Positions 53,666 to 63,078 are shown, counted from the stretch's first letter. The stretch: 64,000 nt of DNA from Candidatus Krumholzibacteriia bacterium (GCA_016744705.1 JADGDU010000001.1:203913-267912), one strand, 5' to 3'. Translations and numbers: made by a program. Notes: generated by a model not told the origin, from the sequence alone.

Positions 53666-55228
53666 ATGACGGCTCAAGCTCGTTTAACACTGGCTATCCT
53701 TCTCTTTGCCTCCATTTCTATGGTGAAAACCTCCATAGCTTCTCCTGAAATCCAGACACTGGTTCCCAGCAATGGCGCCATGGGCGACAACTTTGGCGCG
53801 GCCGTAGATATCGATGGAGACGTCGCCGTGGTGGGAGCTCCCTTCGCGGATATCACCGATTCCCAGGAGCAGGGTGCTGTTTACATCTTTATTCGGAATG
53901 CAAGCGGCCAATGGCAAGAGAGCAAAATTATTACAGTGCCCGATGGTGCCCAGTATGACCAGTTTGGGTTCTCCGTGGCCATCGATGGCGACCGTATTGT
54001 GATCGGTGCAGAAGAAGCGGCAGCAAACGGCCACTCCAGCGAAGGTGTGGCATATATTTTCGAACGCCACGAAGGCGGGACCGATTTCTGGGGCCAGGTG
54101 GCCAAACTCATCGGACCGTCCAACATCCAAAACCTGGCCGAGTTCGGACATGCGGTGGCTCTCGACGGAGACCTGGTCCTGGTGGGTGCACCTGGAGCTG
54201 GACCCTCCACCCATGGTGCTGCCTATCTCTATGCTCGCGACGAAGGCGGGGCTGGCAACTGGGGCTTGGTTGGCTCTTTCTACGATGACATTTACGATAC
54301 GAATGCCAGCATGGGAACCAGCGTGGCAATTAGCGGCGACCGGGTGGTCGTCGGTGCCGAGTATTTAGACATGGAGTCAGGGTCCTTCAGCAATGAAGGC
54401 GGCATCTATGTCTTCGAACGCAATGAAGGCGGTGCCGATAATTGGGGCAAGACGGCCAAAATTTTTGGCAGCGACGCCACCAACAACGACCGAGCAGGAC
54501 GCAGCGTGGCCATTGAAGGAGACCGTGTCGTTTTTGGCGCGTGGAACCAGGAAGGCAGTAGCTCCGGTGAGGGCCATGTTTATGTTCTGGACAACCCCAG
54601 CGGCACACCCGGCGGGTGGGTGGAAACGAAAATATTATCGGCTGCGGACGCAGCCACCTATGCGAGTTTTGGTCTCTCCATCGACTTGAATGGGGAATCT
54701 TTGGCAGTGGGTGCCCCCGGTCATGATAACGATACCGGCAAAGCCTACCTCTACAACCAGAATGAAGGCAGTGCAGACAATTGGGGAGAGATTGATCAAC
54801 TGGCTGCAAGCAATAGTTTGGCCAATGATTTCCAGGGTACCGCTGTTGCTCTTGGCAACGATGTCATCATGGTAGGAGCCGTTGGGCCAGGAACCGGTCT
54901 GGTCCATGTCTATGATTTACCTGGAACAGGAACTGTTGGCGTCCCCAATCCGATGCTCTCCGCCGCGATCATTGATCTGAAACCAGCGGTGCCCAACCCG
55001 TTCAATCCCGTTACAAAAATTTCTTTCGCACTGGGTCAGCCTGGTCAGGTGAAAGTTGAGGTTTTCGATATCCGGGGACACCTGGTTGATACTTTGATGC
55101 AACGATGGCTGGATTCGGGCTCCCATGAACTGAATTGGGACGCCAGTAAGTTGAGTTCCGGAGTGTACAGCTTCAGGGTGAGCTCGGGTAATGCTGTCGC
55201 CGTTGAGCGCTGTGTATTGGTAAAATAA
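53666..55228 (+). CDS. Secreted FG-GAP/integrin-like beta-propeller protein with FlgD-like sorting domain
   Basis: 520 residues from ATG 53666, chosen for AAGGAG nine bases upstream and a following signal peptide ('LTLAILLFASISMVKTSIA'). Seven or so repeats of the FG-GAP kind fill about 35-430: 'MGDNFGAAVDIDGDVAVVGAPFAD', 'YDQFGFSVAIDGDRIVIGA', 'FGHAVALDGDLVLVGAPG' and so on, often with 'Y.F.RNEGGA.NWG' between them. A FlgD-like C-terminal domain ('AVPNPFNPVTKI...SSGVYSFRV') ends in RCVLVK. Extracellular; propellers of this type mediate adhesion. Preceded by the 53-bp leader element. Confidence 0.86.
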   Translation: MTAQARLTLAILLFASISMVKTSIASPEIQTLVPSNGAMGDNFGAAVDIDGDVAVVGAPFADITDSQEQGAVYIFIRNASGQWQESKIITVPDGAQYDQFGFSVAIDGDRIVIGAEEAAANGHSSEGVAYIFERHEGGTDFWGQVAKLIGPSNIQNLAEFGHAVALDGDLVLVGAPGAGPSTHGAAYLYARDEGGAGNWGLVGSFYDDIYDTNASMGTSVAISGDRVVVGAEYLDMESGSFSNEGGIYVFERNEGGADNWGKTAKIFGSDATNNDRAGRSVAIEGDRVVFGAWNQEGSSSGEGHVYVLDNPSGTPGGWVETKILSAADAATYASFGLSIDLNGESLAVGAPGHDNDTGKAYLYNQNEGSADNWGEIDQLAASNSLANDFQGTAVALGNDVIMVGAVGPGTGLVHVYDLPGTGTVGVPNPMLSAAIIDLKPAVPNPFNPVTKISFALGQPGQVKVEVFDIRGHLVDTLMQRWLDSGSHELNWDASKLSSGVYSFRVSSGNAVAVERCVLVK

Positions 55229-55375
55229 AGGAATTCAACCAGTTACATCGTTGTTTTCAAGTTCACTTTCTCCTCCAGTAAAGGTTTTACAGGTCGAAAA
55301 CATTAAGAACGGAAACTCCGACCCAATCGGGAATCGCCCTATGGGAAAGAGACCATCATGATACCGGGAGATATC

Positions 55376-55909
55376 ATGTCCGATATAAAAACGCCCGCTC
55401 TGAAAGAGCAGGCCATGCCGACCAGCCAAAATTTCAACTACATTAATCAGCTCGAAACCGACCATGAGTTTGCCCAGGATGTGGCGCACCGTGCCGGCAA
55501 GATGATCGAAGAGGGAAGACACCAGGCCGCCGAAGATCTTCTCCACCAGGGATTGGAACGAGTGCCCGACAACCAGGACTGTCTAACCCAGATGGCCGTC
55601 TGCCTGGCCGCCGGCCAACGGAAATTCCTTTCGGCCGAGAAGCTCGCCAAAAGTATTATCCGTAACAACCCCTTCGATGCCCGGGGCTATTACGCACTTG
55701 CTCGTATCAACTTGATCGGTAGTCGCCGGAGCTCAGCCTTTCGGAATCTGGACAAGGCCAAGAGCCTGGCGACCGTAGACCTGAAGATCGAAGGAACACT
55801 CGCAAACCTGGACCCACGCCAATCGTCGGTGATTCCTTTTCTCCCTCGCAACAATTTCCTCAATATTATGTTGGGGCGTTGGCGCGCTTCCGTGCAGAAA
55901 AATAATTAG
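55376..55909 (+). CDS. Tetratricopeptide-like protein
   Basis: 177 residues from ATG 55376, chosen because GGGAG lies five bases upstream; an ATG 18 bases earlier is less well served. Two to three TPR-like helical hairpins ('AGKMIEEGRHQAAEDLLHQGLERVPDNQDCLTQMAVCLAAGQ', 'AEKLAKSIIRNNPFDARGYYALARINLIGSRR'). No signal peptide. Likely a cytoplasmic protein-interaction scaffold. The C-terminal 25 residues ('FLNIMLGRWRASVQKNN') are distinct and of unknown role. Confidence 0.75.
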   Translation: MSDIKTPALKEQAMPTSQNFNYINQLETDHEFAQDVAHRAGKMIEEGRHQAAEDLLHQGLERVPDNQDCLTQMAVCLAAGQRKFLSAEKLAKSIIRNNPFDARGYYALARINLIGSRRSSAFRNLDKAKSLATVDLKIEGTLANLDPRQSSVIPFLPRNNFLNIMLGRWRASVQKNN

Positions 55910-56047
55910 GGAGGGGCTCTGTTTCAGGCACCCGCCGTTCCCTGACTGTCGGCATGCAAGTGCCTGGGACCCCAAGGAGGAGTGACCAGTTCAGTCCAAC
56001 AACCAACAGTAGGTTTACGTCGAAAGAAACATTTGGCAGGGACAGAT

Positions 56048-56458
56048 TTATATCAGAAGCAGAACCCCTATCCCTGGTCCCTTAACCCGACAAGAATATG
56101 TTCCTGGAGGAAGATCTGACTTAACCGTAATAGATTGCTCTCCAACCTCAGAAGGCTTTAACTGCTGGTGTTCTTCCCTCATTTTTAATACAAAAGATTC
56201 AGTCAAAATAATGGTCAACAATCATTCGGATCATAATGGAGCGTTCTATCTCCTGGCTAGGGTCGATTCCGTCCAGAGTGTACATTCCAGTTCCGATTGT
56301 CATATAAACTTCAGGGTTTTGAAATTCTGGGTATGTTCCCCTTCGATTGAAGTATTAGGATTTTTCAGTTTATTTAGTTCTGATTCTATTGACGAATCCG
56401 ATCCACAGCCAGCTAGCAAAACAGTAAGGACTAATAATAAGGATGGTAATTTTTTCAA
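56048..56458 (-). pseudogene. Small lipoprotein gene with two compensating frameshifts
   Basis: On the minus strand a TTG start at 56458 with AGGTGGG upstream begins a clear lipoprotein signal ('LLLVLTVLLAGCGSDSS'). The protein can be read on only by changing frame near a GGGG run ('NPNTSIEG' to 'GTYPEFQNPEVYMTIGTG'), and again near a TTTT run ('MIVDHYF' to 'LTESFVLKMREEHQQ...SDLPPGTYSCRVKGPG'), ending at 56048. The whole span is 411 bases, a multiple of three, so the two shifts cancel. Either a decayed gene or two sequencing indels. The end resembles a small beta-sandwich. Confidence 0.6.
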
Positions 56459-56700
56459 TTTTCCCACCTAAGGAAATAATTTACCCACCAACCACCGGCA
56501 TGGTCGCCACAGTCATCTTGCCGAGGCCAGTCCTCAAGTTTTAAAACGCGCCTCAAATTGGGCATTTAGCAGTCTATGAAACTGAGAGAATTCCGCTAAG
56601 TAGAAATCTATTTTGACTACTATTTTGTTCATTTTTGTGTGAGACTAGGCTTTGCTTTATGCGCCGTTTCAAAATAAGGGAAGGGGCAAGGGAAAAATAA

Positions 56701-59064
56701 ATGAATGTTGATTCGACCACTAACCTAAAATTGGAAATTTCAAATCTTCAAAAAGAGCTCGATGTTGCCCGAGGTCTTCTAGACTCCGCTAACAGCATAA
56801 TTATCCGCTGGGATAAGGATGGTGTTATTCATTTTATGAATGATTTTGGCCTCCGTTTCTTTGGCTATTCTTCTGAAGAATTAATCGGCCATCCGCTCAT
56901 GACCATTGTTCCAAATGTCGAATCAAACTCAGGAAGAGACATGTCTAAATTAGCCAAAGACATTGTCGAAAACCCCGAACAGTATAAAACAGTCTCTAGT
57001 GAAAACATTACCAAGAATGGCCGTACTGTCTGGGTCACCTGGACGAATAAGGGTATTTTGGACCGACAGGGGAATGTTCAGGAAATTTTTGCAATCGGAA
57101 ATGACATTACAGCCTTAAAGACGGCTGAAGAAACACTGCGTCACAGTGAAGAGCGATTTAGGGTACTTTTTGATCAGGCCGGTGGGTATTGCATGATCCT
57201 TGACCCACAAACCGCCGATGGCATCCCAGTTATTGTGGACGCAAATCAAGCTGCCTGCGAGATGCACGGATACAGCCGGGAGGAGTTTATTGGGCGTCCT
57301 GTTGCTGAAATCGATGATGCAGATGGAAAGCGCATGGTGAAAGAGAGAACTCGTGAAATTCTGACCGGCAAACCATTTTACGTAGAGAATGTCCATGTTC
57401 GAAAAGATGGAACGACTTTCCACGTCGCCGTAAATGCAAAACGGATAGATATTGGCGCCGCGCCTCCATTGATCTTATCGACAGAATTTGACATCACCGC
57501 TCTTAAGACGTCCAATGAGAAAAAGAAAAAAGCAATTGATCTGCTTAATAGCGCTGAAAAAGTAGCGAATATTGGTAGTTGGGAATGAGACGTAAAAAAA
57601 GATATAATCACCATGTCAGATCAGTGTATTCAGATACATGGGATTAAAAAACGCAATCTAACCCTGTCGGAATTGCTCAAATCCGCGCATCCTTCCGATA
57701 TAAACAACATCAAGAGAAGTTTTGATAAGGCCTTTAATGGTGAAGGGCCCTACGAAATAACTCACCGCATCATACGCGAGGAGACGAAAGAAGAGCGGGT
57801 AATATTTGTTAGAGGTTTCGTGAGTCGCGACAAAGATGGCTCCCCAGATAGAGTACTGGGTATTGCTCAAGACGTCACTGACATCAAAAAACTGGAAAAA
57901 GAACGCCTGGATCTCGAGTCTCAATTGCGCCAGAAGTACAAGATGGAAGCGGTCGGAGTCATGGCCGGTGGGATGGCACATAACTTCAACAACAACCTCG
58001 CTATTATTCTTGGAAATATCGAACTCTCAAAAAGGTCACTTCCAGCGCAGAGCGGTATCGAGGAATATCTGGATTATGCCCAAATAGCGGCCGTCCGTTC
58101 CCAAGACCTGATTAAACAGATCATGACCTACAGTCGTAATGATGTCCCATGCCAATCACCACTTCAGTTATCTCAATTGTTAGAAGAAACAGTTTCTCTG
58201 ATTAAATCGACAATACCCAGCAGAGTTTATTTGCAGTTGGAGATCAGCCCTGATTGCGAGCAATCCTACATTCAGGCCGATGCTTCTCAGGTTCAGGAAT
58301 GCCTGCTCAATTTGTGCAATAATGCCGTTCATGCACTGAACGAGGAGGGTGAGTTATTTCTGGGACTGGAACGGGTTGAGCTTAAGCAGGAAGATATTTC
58401 TCCTCACTTTTCTTGTTCACCTGGTGACTATCTCCGTCTTAGGGTTCGGGATAACGGCTGCGGCATCCCTGCCGAGATTCTGGAAAAAATCTTTGACCCA
58501 TTCTTTACCACCAAGGAATTATTTGAAGGAACAGGAATGGGGCTTTCTACAGTACGAGGAATTGTCGAACAACATTTTGGTATGATCACTGTGGAGAGTA
58601 TTGTCGGGCGGGAAGCAAACTTTAATCTGTTTTTCCCTGTCATAGATCAGGTGCAAAAGGAAATGCGGCCAGACAACGAGATCGAATGGCAGCAAGGATC
58701 TGAAAGAATTCTTTTTGTCGATGATGACGAAATGATCACCACACTGTCCGAGCGGATTCTTTCGGATATGGGATACCGAGTGACCACCACAACTGACAGC
58801 CTCGAAGCACTGGAGATTTTCAGCGAAGACGTTGACCGTTTCGACCTCGTCATGACCGATCAGACCATGCCGAAACTCACCGGTACTGAATTGATACAGA
58901 AACTCACCATGCTTCGCCAAGATATTCCGACCATTCTTTGCACCGGATACAGCAGTAAGGTCAATGAAGAGGAAGCCCGCCAAATAGGCATCTCTGCCTT
59001 TATGATGAAACCGTTTACCTTGAAAGAGTTGTCTAAAGTAGTAAGAGAAGTGCTGAAGAATTAG
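56701..59064 (+). pseudogene. PAS hybrid histidine kinase interrupted by an in-frame TGA
   Basis: One continuous frame of 787 positions with a single TGA at 57586-57588. Before it: a short coiled coil and two PAS domains (about 15-130 and 145-270). After it: a third PAS domain, HisKA ('EAVGVMAGGMAHNFNNNLA'), HATPase ('DNGCGI', 'GTGMGLSTVRGIV') and a receiver domain ('LFVDDDEMI', 'LVMTDQTMPKLTG'). The TGA sits exactly where the third PAS domain should read 'GSWEW' (G-S-W-E-stop-D-V-K-K), so TGG to TGA is likely. An internal ATG at 57613 could restart the second part but lacks a ribosome binding site. Domain calls are strong; whether the product is lost, split or read through is open. Confidence 0.82.
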
Positions 59065-59110
59065 TGAGTAAATTTAAACCATAATTGTTAGAAAATAAAG
59101 GTGGGAACCT

Positions 59111-60013
59111 ATGACCGAAGGTCTCCTGAATCTCTTGTCAGTTTTACTGATTATCCCCCTTGGATTTTTTCTGAAGAGGAGAAAATTATTTAAAATAGAA
59201 GACACCGACATCCTTAATAAGATCATTATTAACCTATTACTTCCCGTAATCGTTTTTAGGGCATTCTCTCAAGTTACTATCACCACCGAACTGTTATTAC
59301 TGCCATTTTCTGCTTCAATAATCATTTTGTCACTGTTTGCGATTAGTCTCATCATTTCGAAAATTTTTAATTTTGAAAAAAAACTTTCGGGAAGTTTTAC
59401 AATCCTATTTTCGTCAATGGAAGGTGGTTTAATCGCTTATCCATTGTTCTATATCCTGTTCCAGGAGCAGGGCCTGGCTACGTTTGCCCTTTGGGACCTT
59501 GCGAATGCAATTATTGTTTTCACTCTGTTATATTTTTGGGCGTGCAAATGTGGGAAAGACAATGCCAATCTTCTGCAATCAATTAAAGTGGTTTTCACCT
59601 GTCCCATCCCCATTGCTATTGCCTTGGGCCTACTAGTCAATACTTCGAATGTAGAAATTGAGTTTTTAAACAAGATGTTGACCCCGCTTGGTAACGCTGC
59701 ACCCGCAATGATAATGCTCTCTTTGGGCATTGCCATGGAACCGGGAATTAAAAACTTAAAACTTCCAATAATCACAATTCTGTTAAAAACGGTCATTGGT
59801 GGATTGTTAGGACTTTTGGTCGTTGTGATTTTTGATTTTCATGGGTTGTATAGGTTGGCCACAATTGTAGGCTCAACGCTTCCCGCTCCTCCAGTCATGT
59901 ATGTATTTGCGACGGAGCAAAATCTGGAGAAGGAATACATTGCCAATTACTTATCAATAGCCCTTCCTGTTGGCGTCGTTGTGGCAAGCTTAATCCTTGT
60001 CCTTTTAGGGTAA
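59111..60013 (+). CDS. AEC family transporter
   Basis: 300 residues, ten transmembrane helices in two halves. Typical AEC pattern: 'LLSVLLIIPLGFFLKRRKLFKIEDTDILNKIIINLLLPVIVFRAFSQ' at the start, 'FSSMEGGLIAYPLF' mid-way, 'ALGLLVNTSN', and the C-terminal 'TLPAPPVMYVFATEQN...YLSIALPVGVVVASLILVLLG'. AGGTGGG lies seven bases upstream of the ATG. The family moves organic anions or auxin-like acids. Two further damaged relatives occur at 47930-48645 and 62677-62778. Confidence 0.88.
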   Translation: MTEGLLNLLSVLLIIPLGFFLKRRKLFKIEDTDILNKIIINLLLPVIVFRAFSQVTITTELLLLPFSASIIILSLFAISLIISKIFNFEKKLSGSFTILFSSMEGGLIAYPLFYILFQEQGLATFALWDLANAIIVFTLLYFWACKCGKDNANLLQSIKVVFTCPIPIAIALGLLVNTSNVEIEFLNKMLTPLGNAAPAMIMLSLGIAMEPGIKNLKLPIITILLKTVIGGLLGLLVVVIFDFHGLYRLATIVGSTLPAPPVMYVFATEQNLEKEYIANYLSIALPVGVVVASLILVLLG

Positions 60014-60175
60014 AATAAGGTTTTATCAAATGATCAACTAGAAGAATGTTGTTGATGATGAATTTGCCCATGTATTTCCGGCATTCAGGGAGTTCAGATC
60101 GCCTCCAACAGCCGGGGCGAATTGACTTCGCGGTAGAGTTAACTTTTTTCGCCGTTCGTATTCAACCCTGATGGC

Positions 60176-61078
60176 TTGCAAGCCGTCTGTGAGGGGGTGC
60201 CCATCACTAGTTTTCGAACGTCTAATTTCTCAGGTAGCCTCTGGATGGTGGCAGCCATGGCTGGATTCACTCTGGAAGACGTGCTGGTAAAAGAGGTGTC
60301 GCAAACACTCCCGGTGGGTGAAATCCTGGTGTTGTTTGGTGTGGGTGGCGCTTTGATCTTTGCCCTCGTTGCTCGGCTACAAGGCCAGCGGCTATTGGTG
60401 GGTGCGGTGCTGTCTCCGCCCATGCGCATTCGTGCGCTCTTCGAGGTGACAGGCCGGCTGTTCTATGTTTTAGCCATCGCACTGACTCCCTTGTCCTCTG
60501 CTACTGTGATCTTACAGGCAACTCCGCTGGTGGTGGTGGCCGGAGCCATGCTGTTTCTGGGGGAAAGGGTCGGGTGGCGGCGCTGGGCTGCCATTGTGCT
60601 GGGAATGATTGGTGTGATCATAGTGATACGTCCGGGTTCGGCGAGTTTTTCGCCACTCTCACTGCTTGCTGTGTTGGGGATGATTGGTTTCGCCGGTCGC
60701 GATCTGGCCAGTCGGGCAGCCCCAGCAACGTTGAGCACGTCTATTTTGGGTCTGTACGGATTCCTGTCGGTAGTCTTCGCGGGCACCCTATTCTCGGTTT
60801 GGGATGGCGAGCCTTTCGTTTGGCCCCATATTGATATTGCAATGGTGTTGACCAGCGGTGTTGTGGCTGGTGTTGTAGCCTATTCATGTTTGATGAAGGC
60901 CATGCGCACTGGAGAAGTGTCGGCAGTAACCCCATTTCGCTATACCCGGCTCTTGTTCGGTGTTGCCGCCGGTGTGCTGTTCTTCGGTGAGCAGCTGAGC
61001 CCGGCCATCCTTATGGGCAGTGGCCTGGTCGTATTATCGGGAGGGTTTGTTATGTGGAGAAGTGGAGCAAAAAATTGA
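60176..61078 (+). CDS. EamA/DMT family transporter
   Basis: 300 residues with ten transmembrane helices and two EamA repeats ('WMVAAMAGFTLEDVLVKEVSQTLPVGEILVLFGVGG', 'ALTPLSSATVILQATPLVVVAGAMLFLGERVGWRRWAAIVLGMIGVIIVIRPG'; second repeat from about 160). Drug/metabolite superfamily exporters typically carry amino acids or small metabolites. The start is uncertain: TTG 60176 or GTG 60197; neither has a convincing ribosome binding site. Confidence 0.86.
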   Translation: MQAVCEGVPITSFRTSNFSGSLWMVAAMAGFTLEDVLVKEVSQTLPVGEILVLFGVGGALIFALVARLQGQRLLVGAVLSPPMRIRALFEVTGRLFYVLAIALTPLSSATVILQATPLVVVAGAMLFLGERVGWRRWAAIVLGMIGVIIVIRPGSASFSPLSLLAVLGMIGFAGRDLASRAAPATLSTSILGLYGFLSVVFAGTLFSVWDGEPFVWPHIDIAMVLTSGVVAGVVAYSCLMKAMRTGEVSAVTPFRYTRLLFGVAAGVLFFGEQLSPAILMGSGLVVLSGGFVMWRSGAKN

Positions 61079-61167
61079 AGATATTTATTCTCGTGGCCAG
61101 CCTTGTTCTGGGTGCAGTCGCTTTTCTCGCAGCAGCTGACCTGGATTCCACAGGGTTGGAAGAGTAG
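61075..61167 (+). CDS. Possible 30-residue membrane or secreted peptide
   Basis: A TTG start overlaps the EamA stop (TTGA). The frame gives a signal-anchor-like hydrophobic stretch ('MKIFILVASLVLGAVAFLAA') followed by an acidic tail of ten residues and a stop. No independent ribosome binding site; expression would rely on coupling to the upstream gene. No homology recognised; could be a remnant. The 285 bases after it hold no recognised gene. Confidence 0.35.
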   Translation: MKIFILVASLVLGAVAFLAAADLDSTGLEE

Positions 61168-61452
61168 CACTTTTCCATTCCCGCGCATACTGCACATCAT
61201 CCCATTTTGCACGGCCGCTACTAAGCAGAACTAGGCGGAAGTGTTTTTTTTAAAAGATCCCGTTCCTTACCTATCCGTGTGTCCTCAGGACGAAGGCGAC
61301 TGAAAAGAACAGCTTCTAACATTGGCAGTCAAACTCAGATAATTTTTGTCACGTTTCCGGCTTTCACTCCGTAGAACAAGTACCACCCCAGGAGTTCGCC
61401 TTCCGGGAATGGAACATAAAATATCTCTGGTACTCAGTTTTGGAGGAAGAAA

Positions 61453-62607
61453 ATGAATAAAGGAACTCAAAAACTCGCCCTTTTGATTGGCTTGGCGATA
61501 GCTCTCACCGGCTGCTCATACGACACCCCAACCACCCTCGAGGGTAATGAAAAAAGCGCAGGGGTTCTCAGTCCGGACAACGGGTCACGCAATCGGGGGA
61601 TGATCGTTGTGGCCAACCGCGGAAGTGGTGACATTTCAGTAATCGACTCTCATGAAGCCACCCTGTCCAATACTTTCGACTTGCCTCAGGCTGAAGGCGA
61701 GAATTTTCCTGAGCCCATGTACGTCGTTCATGTGGGGCGCTACAACCAGGTGTTCGTGGGCGACCGCGCTAATAACCGGGTCGTCGCCTTTGCAGCCGAT
61801 ACTTACGAAGTGGTTGGCACAGTGGAATGTGGCGCCGGCGTCTTCCATATGTGGGCTGACCCAAACGGAAATCAACTGTGGGTCAATAACGATATCGACA
61901 AAACCACCACAGTCATCGATCCCGGCAGCATGACGGTCCTGGCCACCGTCCCCACTCCCGCCGATCTGGTGTCCATGGGCGGCAAACCCCATGATATTTT
62001 CATCGGTCCCCGGGGTGAATACGCCTATCTTTCAGTTCTGGGAGTCTCAGGAGAAAACGACTATCTCGTTCAGTACGAAACCCAAAGCTTCAGCGAAATC
62101 ATGCGCGCAGCCGTGGGCAAAGATCCTCACCTTTCCATGGGCCGCACCACCGACCTGTACGTTCCTTGCCAGAGTTCCGACCAGGTGCTGGTCTTTGATC
62201 CCATGACCCTGGAATTACTCGATGATATAGCCATCGACGGAGCCCATGGTGCGACAATGTCCTACGATGGTACGACCTTCTTCACCACCAACCTCCCAGG
62301 TGGCGGATCCGGAGCCCTGAATGCCATCAACACCCGTAAAAACGCCAGGGTTGGCATGCCCGTGGACACTCCTTATGCCGTGCCTCACAACCTGGCCGGA
62401 ACCCCAGACGATTCCATGCTTTTTGTCACCCACTCCGGCGGCAGTGCCGACAAGGTGACGGTTTACAACCTGACGGGCCGCTACCATCAGCCTGAATTTA
62501 ACAACGAAATCACTGTGGGACTGAATCCATTTGGCTTGGCATTTGTTTACTATGATGAAATTGTTCCGACGGATCGCCCCAACCTGAACAACAACACCTT
62601 GCGCTAG
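61453..62607 (+). CDS. YncE-like seven-bladed beta-propeller lipoprotein
   Basis: 384 residues. GGAGGAAGAAA precedes the ATG. Lipoprotein signal ('LAIALTGCSYDTP'). The body shows regular blades of the YVTN/YncE type: 'GMIVVANRGSGDISVIDSHEATLSNTFDLP', 'QVFVGDRANNRVVAFAADTYEVVGTVECG', 'QLWVNNDIDKTTTVIDPGSMTVLATV', 'YVPCQSSDQVLVFDPMTLELLDDIAIDGAHGA'. Such propellers act in periplasmic metal or ligand handling or as surface proteins; no ligand can be named. Monocistronic. Confidence 0.83.
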   Translation: MNKGTQKLALLIGLAIALTGCSYDTPTTLEGNEKSAGVLSPDNGSRNRGMIVVANRGSGDISVIDSHEATLSNTFDLPQAEGENFPEPMYVVHVGRYNQVFVGDRANNRVVAFAADTYEVVGTVECGAGVFHMWADPNGNQLWVNNDIDKTTTVIDPGSMTVLATVPTPADLVSMGGKPHDIFIGPRGEYAYLSVLGVSGENDYLVQYETQSFSEIMRAAVGKDPHLSMGRTTDLYVPCQSSDQVLVFDPMTLELLDDIAIDGAHGATMSYDGTTFFTTNLPGGGSGALNAINTRKNARVGMPVDTPYAVPHNLAGTPDDSMLFVTHSGGSADKVTVYNLTGRYHQPEFNNEITVGLNPFGLAFVYYDEIVPTDRPNLNNNTLR

Positions 62608-62676
62608 GTTTTAAAACGATGGACAAACCGGGAGCCTGCTTCCTTTGGGAAACATGCTCCTGGAATAAACCTTTTT

Positions 62677-62778
62677 TTACCCTAAAAGGGTCAGAATTAA
62701 GCTAGCCACAAAAACGCCAACAGGAAGGGCTATTGAAAAGGAATTAGCGATGAGAAATGGCGTGAAGTAATCGCTGCA
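62677..62778 (-). pseudogene. C-terminal remnant of an AEC transporter gene
   Basis: On the minus strand the last about 33 codons of an AEC permease are readable ('FLIANSFSIALPVGVFVASLILTLLG' then TAA). They match the intact gene's end ('YIANYLSIALPVGVVVASLILVLLG') closely. Upstream the frame meets a stop and the sequence turns into the Doc remnant, so only this tail survives. Confidence 0.72.
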
Positions 62779-62784
62779 TCAATC

Positions 62785-63078
62785 CTAACTCCCTTCTATC
62801 TCGTCCAAAGGAACCGAAGAAAGCTTCAACCAATTTCCAAATTCATCCCCATTCATATTTCCCTTTGAAAGTTCCAGGACAGCAAGAACAGCATCGGGCT
62901 CAGTGGCCGTCAGTCGGAAACCATTCAATTCCAAAAAGATGCCGGCAGCAGCAAATGCCGTCCGCTTGTTCCCGTCGCCAAAAGGATTGTTGCTGGTCAA
63001 GGCATAGCCGTAGGTGGCGGCCAAGGTAAAGACATCGGCCCCGTCGCACTCAATATTTTTAGGTTTGAAGAAGATTTA
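62785..63078 (-). pseudogene. Doc-type (Fic fold) toxin remnant
   Basis: About 95 residues are readable. The core matches death-on-curing toxins ('FTLAATYGYALTSNNPFGDGNKRTAFAAAGIFLELNGFRLTA'). The first about 30-50 residues, including the start, are missing; a stop (TAA) lies just upstream. The Fic motif HPFxDGNKR has Asn in place of His ('NPFGDGNKR'), which should abolish phosphotransfer. No Phd-like antitoxin gene is present. Inactive relic of a toxin-antitoxin module. Confidence 0.7.

Noticed and set aside
56211..56471. 86-codon plus-strand frame in the gap before the PAS kinase
   Set aside because: The minus strand here carries the lipoprotein signal and matching ribosome binding site; the plus frame is its shadow.
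57580..57612. TGA recoded as an amino acid throughout the genome
   Set aside because: Several intact genes here end with TGA at their family's normal C-terminus, so TGA is a true stop.
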